This document shows positions 58,801 through 64,000 of a stretch of DNA of 64,000 nt, piece by piece; within the stretch, counting starts at the first letter, position 1; every line of letters begins with the position of its first letter. The notes beneath the pieces are model-generated. The model was given only the letters and a program-made list of their open reading frames with translations. It was not told the origin of the DNA and did not search any database. Location: contig NZ_JAKZLC010000002.1 of assembly GCF_022808815.1 (NCBI RefSeq), positions 372,001 through 436,000 of the forward strand, in the 5' to 3' direction. The position numbers and the translations under genes are program-made. The DNA comes from Geothrix paludis. Lineage in GTDB: Bacteria; Acidobacteriota; Holophagae; Holophagales; Holophagaceae.

Positions 58801-58896
58801 CCGGATCGCCGTCACCGGGTGGGACGACGCAGCCTCCTGGCCCGCGGCGGAAACCAGGGCCAGGAGGCTACAGCCGAGGGCGGCGCGGAGGCGCAC
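55825..58896 (-). CDS. BamA/TamA-family outer-membrane assembly protein
   Basis: A 1023-residue Omp85 protein. A signal peptide (to about AAG) is followed by a long series of POTRA-like repeats ('RLIQEVRLEGDPAPYTREYLLKVAGITPGRTHWTPIVQREAQRRLRQRLVKDRR', 'RRVLGTVRFEGNRELSDAELSRAVSLPKRF', 'AEAVLRESGLAPGIPLNPAKLDEGQVQLGGLGAFQRVDLLTL') and a C-terminal barrel (from about residue 640) with 'GGGSFTVRGVEPDMLGDVR' in the conserved (V/I)RG(F/Y) loop and the final strand ending SLLISAGFQF. The extended POTRA section is longer than in E. coli BamA (810) and more like translocation-type TamA relatives. It is probably needed for insertion of barrels or export of lipids. Next gene upstream is a STAS protein 4 bases away. 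Confidence 0.88.
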   Translation of the reverse strand: MRLRAALGCSLLALVSAAGQEAASSHPVTAIRVVGGDGDDQRFALAALGLKVGQAVDAAAFQQALAAVRLVDRYRTVEGTFGGSGEILLRLDPLLPMETWRWEGDPLPADLRKTLLPEVRKGQRLGPQRLALLERSAEQRLREAGYRQADVKAVVDEGGRQLHLILSLGAPRLIQEVRLEGDPAPYTREYLLKVAGITPGRTHWTPIVQREAQRRLRQRLVKDRRMEGSIRLAPADGEGGVLVLEVKPGPKVTLKAKGMDLLGPVLWGRPRLLEFVPLARAERYSPSVLDEGDGRIAAYYRDQGYPEVKVSHERVVTAGTAERPEAVNITYTVETGPRRVLGTVRFEGNRELSDAELSRAVSLPKRFLLLPPHAKSEAMKALEDRLTAHYLQRGFPEVQVRRRVEVGKGGAVDVRLVIREGSRRFLDALVLELPSDPAFPRERLARSLLLALADHPVSVRGTSRYRSDRRHLQGFEGTLETTPEGARLIFKPSLPLVRNDLALVVSDLRQRLSSVGSANPQVKISFEDDEIHPVVRIQVPAQPLDHTRRLVVQGSDRTRAEAVLRESGLAPGIPLNPAKLDEGQVQLGGLGAFQRVDLLTLKDLPGQENQPWERGDLALRLQERSPWVFTESFGYDKTQGYHFGLNAQRLNVGGMGRTLDFGLRAGDQTLDSPFLRKAFPTGEIKRSVDSYSIGYTDPWFLPGSLDTLLAPRTRFRVEGAYIEEAQAAFFARRRRFTPSLEWKISPVQSVQLGYRFERVEVASNTDSNGVPLLADQDLFLLARTPARSIISAPYLQVIVDRRDKPFDPTQGTFFFGRLELANQVFGTSINSSFVKLDLRQQWNWPMGFHAENGVVMASVRLGLARPTAQSAKDLPLSERFFGGGSFTVRGVEPDMLGDVRRTDSLGNLLPQPIPLGGQGLAVVNLEYRFPLLGMQSVWAEIFLDSGQVYRSLTAETDPVTLQRVPPSFPPLRTTLGVGLILKLGIPLKLEYAADWKRIMGRPRTQDERDTQLKSLLISAGFQF

Positions 58897-58900
58897 CGCC

Positions 58901-59230
58901 TCAGAAGCCCGCGAGGGCCTCTTCCTCGGTGTCCTTCACTTCGAAGACCGAGTGCAGGCTGGTCATCTTGATGAGGCTGAAGATCTTGCCACTCATGCCG
59001 CAGATGCGCAGCTCGCCGCCCTTGCCCTTGATGGAGGTGTAGCAGCCCACCAGCTCGCCCACGCCTGAGGAATCCAGGTAGCTCACCTTGCTGAAGTTGA
59101 TCACGATCTTGCGAGAGCCATTGGTAAGCGAGGTGCGGACCGCTTCGCCCAGCTCCTGATCGCCATCACCCAGGGTGATCTTGCCCTCGGGGTATAGGAT
59201 CAGCACGTCGTTGTGATTGCGTGAGTTCAT
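58901..59230 (-). CDS. STAS-domain anti-sigma factor antagonist
   Basis: A 109-residue STAS protein: 'VLILYPEGKITLGDGDQELGEAVRTSLTNGSRKIVINFSKVSYLDSSGVGELVGCYTSIKGKGGELRICGMSGKIFSLIKMTSLHSVF'. The phospho-acceptor Ser is in LDSSGVGELV. It belongs to the SpoIIAA/RsbV-type switch proteins that release sigma factors or control other partners when unphosphorylated. ATG 59230 is preferred (GAGGTG at nine bases); ATG 59236 and GTG 59242 are alternatives. No kinase or phosphatase partner is encoded next to it. Confidence 0.88.
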   Translation of the reverse strand: MNSRNHNDVLILYPEGKITLGDGDQELGEAVRTSLTNGSRKIVINFSKVSYLDSSGVGELVGCYTSIKGKGGELRICGMSGKIFSLIKMTSLHSVFEVKDTEEEALAGF

Positions 59231-59421
59231 GATCATGGGCACCTCGGGGTGAGGGGCCAGTGTAGCAAGGCTTCCAAGGCTCAGCGCAAGCCCGTGGCCG
59301 CATGGAATCCTCCGGCATGGGGGCGGCCCCGGGCCTCCAGGGCCGGCCCGGGCTGAGGCCCAGCGGGCGGCCCGATGGATGGCATAGGTGGGTACACTGG
59401 AATCTTTGATGTCGAGGTCCC

Positions 59422-60528
59422 ATGTCTGACCAGGAACTCCAGCCCCTCGCCCCCCGCCGGAAGACCCGCCAGATCCTGGTGGGCAAGGTGCCGGTGGGCG
59501 GGGACGCCCCCATCACCGTCCAGAGCATGACCAAGACGGACACCCGGGATGTGGAGGCCACGGTCCAGCAGATCTACAACTACGCCAACGCCGGCTGCGA
59601 GATCGTCCGGGTGAGCGTGCCCACCAAGAAGGCCGGCGAGGTTTTCCACGAGATCTGCGACCGCAGCCCCATTCCCGTGGTGGCCGACATCCACTTTGAC
59701 TACCGGCTGGCCCTGGTGGCCGCGGACGGCGGCGCCGCCTGCCTGCGCATCAACCCCGGCAACATCGGCGGCCAGGACCGCGTGAAGGCCGTGGTGGACA
59801 AGGCCGGATCCAAGGGGATTCCCATCCGCATCGGCGTCAACGGCGGCAGCCTGGAGAAGGACCTGCTGGAGAAGTTCGGCACCGCCACGCCCGAGGCCAT
59901 GGTGGAGAGCGCCCTGCGCCACATCGAGGTGCTGGAGCGCGAGGGATTCCATGACATCAAGATCAGCCTCAAGGCCAGCGACGTCATCCGCACTGTGCAG
60001 GCCTACCGTCTGCTGGCGAAACAGGTGGACTACCCCTTCCACCTGGGCATCACCGAGGCCGGCACGCCCTTCGGCGGCACCATCCGCTCCAGCGCGGGCA
60101 TGGGCATCCTCCTGGCGGAAGGCCTGGGCGACACCATCCGCGTCTCCCTCACCGGCGACGGCGAGGACGAGTGCCGCGTGGGCCACGAACTGCTGCGGTC
60201 GCTCGCCCTGCGCAGCGGCGGCTTCCGCATGGTGAGCTGCCCCAGCTGCGGGCGCGTCCAGATCGACCTGAACCGCGTGGCGAACGAGATCGAGGAGGGC
60301 CTCAAGGCCATCAACCACGAGAACATCACCTACGCCGTCATGGGCTGCGTGGTGAACGGCCCCGGCGAAGCCAAGGACGCGGACCTGGGCGTGGCCGGCG
60401 GCGCCGGCGAGGGCCTCATCTACCGCAAGGGCGAGCTCATCCGGAAGGTGAAGGAGGAGGACCTCGTCCCCGCCTTCCTGGAAGAGGCCCGCAAGGTCAA
60501 GGCCGAAGCGGATGCGGCGAAGGCCTAA
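59422..60528 (+). CDS. ispG: 4-hydroxy-3-methylbut-2-enyl diphosphate synthase IspG
   Basis: A 368-residue enzyme of the MEP isoprenoid pathway: it reduces MEcPP to HMBPP using a [4Fe-4S] cluster. Seen: the N-terminal TIM-barrel part 'VPVGGDAPITVQSMTKTDTRDVEATVQQIYNYANAGCEIVRVSVP', 'PVVADIHFDYRLAL', 'INPGNIG', and the C-terminal cluster domain with 'SCPSCGRVQID' (two Cys) and 'VMGCVVNGPGEAKDADLGVAGG' (third Cys, Glu). All conserved residues are present and the length is normal for the short bacterial form. The 3' end overlaps the yidD start by 17 bases. Confidence 0.96.
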   Translation: MSDQELQPLAPRRKTRQILVGKVPVGGDAPITVQSMTKTDTRDVEATVQQIYNYANAGCEIVRVSVPTKKAGEVFHEICDRSPIPVVADIHFDYRLALVAADGGAACLRINPGNIGGQDRVKAVVDKAGSKGIPIRIGVNGGSLEKDLLEKFGTATPEAMVESALRHIEVLEREGFHDIKISLKASDVIRTVQAYRLLAKQVDYPFHLGITEAGTPFGGTIRSSAGMGILLAEGLGDTIRVSLTGDGEDECRVGHELLRSLALRSGGFRMVSCPSCGRVQIDLNRVANEIEEGLKAINHENITYAVMGCVVNGPGEAKDADLGVAGGAGEGLIYRKGELIRKVKEEDLVPAFLEEARKVKAEADAAKA

Positions 60529-60826
60529 GGCGTTGGACTGGCTGGCGGCCCACCCCCTGGCAGCCTTCGGCCTCTACCTGGTGGTGGAGGCTTTCCTGCC
60601 GGTGCGCTTCCAGCCTTCCGCCTGGGTCTGCCGCGGCGCCATCCGCACCTACCAGGCGACGCTCAGCAGCCACCTGCCCACCCAGTGCAAGTACACCCCC
60701 ACCTGCAGCTACTATGGCCTGGGCTGCATCCAGCGGTACGGCACCCTGCGCGGCGGCCTGCTCACCACCTGGCGCCTCATCCGCTGCTCGCCGTTGACGG
60801 ACGGCGGGATCGATCCCGTTCCCTGA
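60512..60826 (+). CDS. yidD: Membrane protein insertion efficiency factor YidD
   Basis: A 104-residue protein of the YidD family (haemolysin-type domain): 'GAIRTYQATLSSHLPTQCKYTPTCSYYGLGCIQRYGTLRGGLLTTWRLIRCSPLTDGGIDPVP'. The Cys pair in CKYTPTCS and the terminal RCSP..DGG.DPVP are diagnostic. It is slightly longer than usual at the N-terminus. It helps YidC-dependent membrane insertion. In most genomes yidD lies beside rnpA/yidC; here it follows ispG. Confidence 0.93.
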   Translation: MRRRPKALDWLAAHPLAAFGLYLVVEAFLPVRFQPSAWVCRGAIRTYQATLSSHLPTQCKYTPTCSYYGLGCIQRYGTLRGGLLTTWRLIRCSPLTDGGIDPVP

Positions 60827-60830
60827 AAAC

Positions 60831-60900
60831 TCACCACCAAGGCACCAAGACACCAAGAACTGCCTTTGCTTTTCTTGGTGTCTTGGTGCCTTGGTGGTGA
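60831..60900. repeat. Perfect 29-base inverted repeat (hairpin)
   Basis: Arms 60831-60859 and 60872-60900 are exact complements, built from CACCAAGG/CACCAAGA-type units, around a 12-base loop. A T-rich tract follows (TCTTTTG). It could end yidD transcription, but its length and modular makeup point to a dispersed repeat element. Confidence 0.8.
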
Positions 60901-60981
60901 TCTTTTGCCTTCCTTCTGATTTGAAGGTCACGCCGAAACCCACCAAGATGGTCGGTTGGACTGGATCTCTGGAGTCGCCCC

Positions 60982-63438
60982 ATGTGTGGAATCGTTTCGC
61001 TCTGCTATGCGTCTGAAGTCGCGGCCATGGGCCACGAGGCCGGGGAGCTGCTGAAGCGGCTGGAATACCGCGGCTACGACTCCACGGGCGCCTCCTTCAT
61101 CGGGGATGACGGCGCCATCACGCTTCTCAAGAAGGTGGGCGCCCCCAGCCGCGTGGTGCCGGAGCTGGGCATCGATCGGCAGCGGGGCCAGCGCTTCATC
61201 GGCCAGGTGCGCTGGGCCACCTACGGCGCCGTGACCGATGTGAACAGCCAGCCCCACCACGTGCGCTGCAAGGTGGAGCTGGTGGGCGCCCATAACGGCA
61301 ACATCTCCAACACGGACGCGCTGAAGCCCGCCCTCACGGCTCAGGGCCATGCCGTGAAGTCCGACAACGACGGCGAGATGATCACGCACCTCACCGAGGA
61401 CGCCTACGCCGCCAACCTCGCGGATCCGGGCCCGGCCCTGGCCGCCTGCCGGGCCGCCCACGCCGCCGCGGGGCTGGCGGAATCCGTCCCCGACGGCGCC
61501 TTCCTGCTCATCGACGCCGCCCGCAAGGCCGACGCCCGGGCCGAGGGCTCGTACGCCGCCGCCTTCGCCGATCCCAAGGTGCCCGGCGTGGTGGCGGTGA
61601 AGTCCGGCTCGTCGCTCTACGCGGGCATCGGCAGCGACGCCCACGGCGAGTTCGTGGTGGTCTCCAGCGACCTCACCTCCGTGCTCTCCAAGACCCGCAT
61701 GCTCATCCCCCTCTCCGAGGGCGAGGGCATCTGGTTCACGGAGCGGGAGTACCTGGTCTTCACCCTGGGGAAGGAGCTCAGCTTCTCCGTGCCGCGGCCC
61801 AAGCGCTCGAAGCTGAACGTGCGCGACACGGGCCTCCGTGCCCCGTACCGCTACTTCATGGAGCAGGAGATCGCCTCGGCCCCGGACAACCTGGACGAGG
61901 TGCTGCGCTACTACTTCCGCGACGCGGGGACCGAGGGCCTCTTCGCGGCCTTCGAGGACCGCCAGGACCTCTGCAAGGCCCTGGTGGCCAAGGTGCTCTC
62001 CCTCTACGAGGCGCCGGAGGAGGCGGCCCTGCGGAAGGCCTTCGAGGCCCTGCTGGCGGATCCCGTCCACCGGGAGCTGGCCGCGCGGGTGGAACCTCAC
62101 GCCGACGTGCTGCGCGCCCATGGCCAGCCAGTCTCGGACGAGCGCCAGCTGCTGGCGGACCTGGGCCGCCTGGCGCCCTCGGCTGCCTCGGCCCTGGCCC
62201 TCTACGACCTGCTCTTCGTGTGGAAGAAGCGCCGCCGGGTCACCCGCCACCTCCAGGAGCTGGTGCAGGCCATCCGCGAGTCCCAGAAGGAGGGCGGGCG
62301 CGTCTTCCTGGTGGCCTCGGGCACCTCGTACCACGCGGCCCTGGTGGCGGCCACCTTCTTCAACAACCTGGCGGGCGTGGCCGTCTTCCCCTGCAACCCG
62401 GGCCAGTTCCGGTCCATGTACCTGAACGCGGTCCAGCCGCACGACCTGCTCATCGGCATCACCCAGTCCGGCGAGACCAAGGACCTGGTGGACATCTTCC
62501 AGGACGTGCGCGCCCGCGTGCCGGCCCTGCGCCGCATCGCGCTGGTGAACAACGAGAACAGCCGCATCCCCCAGGAGCTCTCCGAGTTCTACCTGCCCAT
62601 CCTCTGCGGCCCCGAGATCGCCGTGGCCGCCACCAAGAGCTTCCTCAACCAGGTGGCCATCCTCTACGTGCTGGCCGCCTCCTTCTCGCTCACGGAGCGC
62701 AAGATCGCCGCGAACCTGGAGCGCGCGAAGGACCTCATTGCCGAGACCCTGCGCTCCTGCGAGGCCGATGTGGAAGAGGCCGCGAAGCGCCTCTACCTGG
62801 AGCCCTCGCTCCACATCCTGGGCACGGGCCTCATCGGCCTGGCCCGGGAGGGCGCCCTCAAGATCCGCGAGGTGGTGCTCAACCACGCCGAGGGCTACGA
62901 CGCCGCCGAGTTCAAGCACGGCCCCAACACCATCCTGGGGAAGAACACGCTGTTCTCCATCCAGGACCTCGCGGGCCTGCTGGAGGTCTACGAGCAGCAC
63001 CGCGACGGCCGCCCCTTCGCCGGCGGCATCGAGGCCCTCCAGGCCTGGCCCGAGCTGGTGGAGACGCGCTTCTCCAACTACCCGCTGCTCTTCGTGTGCC
63101 CCGCCGAAGAGCGGGACGTGCGCATCACCATCAGCCAGATCCACACCCACAAGATCCGCGGCGCGGACATCCTCCTCATCGCCGAGAAGAACCCCGAGCT
63201 GGCCCTGGCCGTCTCCGGGAAGCCCATGGGCCAAGACCGCTACTGGTCCAAGTACATCGAGGTGCCCCCCAACGGCGATGCCAACCTCTTCGTCTTCGCG
63301 GCCTCCGTGGCCCTCCAGCGCCTGGCCTTCCGGATGTCGGTGCTGAAGATGGAGTACCTGGACCGCCTGGCGGTGGCGGACCACGGGGTCCACCCCGACG
63401 CCCCCAAGAACGTGTCCAAGTCCATCACGGTGGACTAA
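60982..63438 (+). CDS. Long GlmS-like amidotransferase with SIS domains
   Basis: An 818-residue relative of glutamine-fructose-6-phosphate transaminase. The N-terminal glutaminase is intact: Cys2 nucleophile (MCGIVSLCY), 'RLEYRGYDSTGA', 'IGQVRWATYGAVTDVNSQPH', 'AHNGNISN', 'SDNDGEMITHL'. The first SIS domain starts with 'GRVFLVASGTSYHAALVAATFFNNLAGVAVFPCNP' and 'IGITQSGETKD'; the second contains 'LHILGTGLIGLAREGALKIREVVLNHAEGYDAAEFKHGPNTI'. It is about 200 residues longer than ordinary GlmS (around 609): extra sequence lies between the glutaminase and the first SIS domain. It may be the cell's GlmS or a specialised sugar aminotransferase. Start ATG 60982 is fixed by Cys2. Confidence 0.85.
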   Translation: MCGIVSLCYASEVAAMGHEAGELLKRLEYRGYDSTGASFIGDDGAITLLKKVGAPSRVVPELGIDRQRGQRFIGQVRWATYGAVTDVNSQPHHVRCKVELVGAHNGNISNTDALKPALTAQGHAVKSDNDGEMITHLTEDAYAANLADPGPALAACRAAHAAAGLAESVPDGAFLLIDAARKADARAEGSYAAAFADPKVPGVVAVKSGSSLYAGIGSDAHGEFVVVSSDLTSVLSKTRMLIPLSEGEGIWFTEREYLVFTLGKELSFSVPRPKRSKLNVRDTGLRAPYRYFMEQEIASAPDNLDEVLRYYFRDAGTEGLFAAFEDRQDLCKALVAKVLSLYEAPEEAALRKAFEALLADPVHRELAARVEPHADVLRAHGQPVSDERQLLADLGRLAPSAASALALYDLLFVWKKRRRVTRHLQELVQAIRESQKEGGRVFLVASGTSYHAALVAATFFNNLAGVAVFPCNPGQFRSMYLNAVQPHDLLIGITQSGETKDLVDIFQDVRARVPALRRIALVNNENSRIPQELSEFYLPILCGPEIAVAATKSFLNQVAILYVLAASFSLTERKIAANLERAKDLIAETLRSCEADVEEAAKRLYLEPSLHILGTGLIGLAREGALKIREVVLNHAEGYDAAEFKHGPNTILGKNTLFSIQDLAGLLEVYEQHRDGRPFAGGIEALQAWPELVETRFSNYPLLFVCPAEERDVRITISQIHTHKIRGADILLIAEKNPELALAVSGKPMGQDRYWSKYIEVPPNGDANLFVFAASVALQRLAFRMSVLKMEYLDRLAVADHGVHPDAPKNVSKSITVD

Positions 63439-63489
63439 AAACAACGCATTCAACAGTTTGAATATGACATTCGAGTTATTTAAGAAAAT

Positions 63490-63506
63490 TTGACCTTTTT
63501 AGTCAA
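63490..63506 (+). promoter_or_regulatory. Dyad upstream of the scdA-like gene
   Basis: TTGAC-CTTTTTA-GTCAA, a perfect five-base dyad with a seven-base spacer, lies in an AT-rich patch about 75 bases before the ScdA-like start. Fnr/Dnr boxes are similar (TTGAT-4-ATCAA) but with a shorter spacer, so this is only a possible regulator site. Confidence 0.35.
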
Positions 63507-63578
63507 GATGTGACTTCCCTCACGGCCCGAAGGCCCCATCTTGGGTGCCAGGGGGTGGTCCCCATCGATGGAGCCGTC

Positions 63579-64000
63579 ATGAACGTGGAACTGGACACCA
63601 AGGTGGGCGAGCTGGTGATGGCGCGGCCCGAGACCATGCGCTACTTCGAGCGCCTGGGCATCGACTACTGCTGCGGGGGCCACCGGAGCCTCGGCGAGGC
63701 CTGCGGCCTGGCGAAGCAGGACGCGGGCAAGGTCCTGGCGGACCTGGCCACCCTGGAGCCGCCCGTGGCGGGCGTGCCCTCCCTGAAGGACTGGGCCACG
63801 GCCTCTCTGGCGGACCTCATCCAGCACATCGTGCCCACGCACCACGACTACCTCCGCGAGGAAATGCCCCGCCTGGAGTTTCTGCTCGCGAAGGTGCTCC
63901 GAGCCCACGGCGAGCGGCATCCCGAGCTGGCCCGCGTGGGCGAGCTCTACCGGGCCATGGTGGCCGACCTCATGCCGCACATGATGAAGGAAGAGCAGAT
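63579..64000 (+). CDS. scdA: Iron-sulfur cluster repair di-iron protein ScdA/RIC (3' end beyond window)
   Basis: The first 140 residues are visible. The N-terminal ScdA_N domain is 'VGELVMARPETMRYFERLGIDYCCGGHRSLGEACG' with its CCGG motif, and the hemerythrin-like domain starts with 'LIQHIVPTHHDYLREEMPRLEFLLAKVLRAHGERHPEL...MKEEQ', providing the first His/Glu ligands. RIC/ScdA/YtfE proteins repair iron-sulfur clusters after nitric oxide or oxidative damage. ATG 63579 follows GGAG. The gene continues past base 64000. Confidence 0.92.
   Translation, partial: MNVELDTKVGELVMARPETMRYFERLGIDYCCGGHRSLGEACGLAKQDAGKVLADLATLEPPVAGVPSLKDWATASLADLIQHIVPTHHDYLREEMPRLEFLLAKVLRAHGERHPELARVGELYRAMVADLMPHMMKEEQ

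Noticed and set aside
60928-63453. An 841-residue frame antisense to the GlmS-like gene
   Set aside because: It is a high-GC shadow: the composition is Gly/His/Val/Leu-rich without domains, while the plus strand has complete catalytic motifs.
63490-63506. Fnr/Dnr box upstream of the ScdA-like gene
   Set aside because: Half-sites look right but the spacer is seven bases instead of four, so it was listed only as a weak dyad.

Overview
The window reads as high-GC DNA from a diderm (Gram-negative-type) bacterium: it encodes a BamA/TamA-type outer-membrane assembly protein, TolC/RND efflux systems, porin-like beta-barrels and many signal peptides. The chromosomal right flank (ispG-yidD, a long GlmS-like protein, a ScdA/RIC repair protein) and the overall style suggest an acidobacterium of the Geothrix/Holophaga kind; that taxonomic guess is inference from reading, not from a search.

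Layout. (1) 1-7981: end of a CHASE2 membrane sensor (minus), a membrane-anchored cytochrome c with a small periplasmic partner, a one-heme outer-membrane beta-barrel, an OmpR-type response regulator/histidine kinase pair, then a CBS-domain PLP enzyme and a phospholipid-methyltransferase-like protein on the minus strand. (2) 8281-11371: a copper module (CorE-like sigma factor with cysteine-rich tail, CopZ chaperone, CopA ATPase). (3) 11671-14048: an IS200-type insertion and a betaproteobacterial-looking porin with a very AT-rich leader. (4) 14049-29922: one long minus-strand run: a Cys-rich secreted protein, CusC-CusB-CusA efflux, four paralogous small secreted metal-binding (TRASH/YHS-like) proteins, a degenerate membrane kinase, small membrane proteins, a secreted phosphatase-like protein and a DUF2318/MacB-type ABC trio. 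(5) 30465-37076: the divergent zinc/cadmium-type run: ArsR repressor, Cys-rich secreted protein, CzcC-CzcB-CzcA and a decayed CadA/ZntA ATPase. (6) 37259-52542: an integrative mobilizable element with ParA, RHH proteins, a MobF-type relaxase, excisionase and tyrosine integrase abutting a 3' fragment of tRNA-Val(GAC). (7) 52543-64000: repeats built from that tRNA end, followed by ordinary chromosomal genes.

The most interesting cargo is at 37259-41074: a ubiquitin-like protein (multiubiquitin family), an E1-like enzyme (DUF6791+ThiF) and a Cys/His-rich DUF6527 protein form a tight plus-strand operon. Divergent to it lie a sigma-factor-like protein, an unknown 138-residue protein and an ImmA/IrrE metalloprotease. 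The 145-base gap between the two start codons holds two copies of the same promoter-like sequence pointing outward from one shared centre, which suggests that both operons are switched on together, possibly by the sigma-like protein itself.

The metal genes work as layers: CopZ/CopA (and formerly CadA) clear the cytoplasm, Cus and Czc RND systems clear the periplasm through TolC-type channels, and the small TRASH-like, His-rich and Cys-rich secreted proteins probably bind metal in the periplasm. The right end of the mobile element is well marked by the integrase and tRNA fragment; no matching intact tRNA-Val was seen elsewhere in the window, so the left boundary is unresolved.
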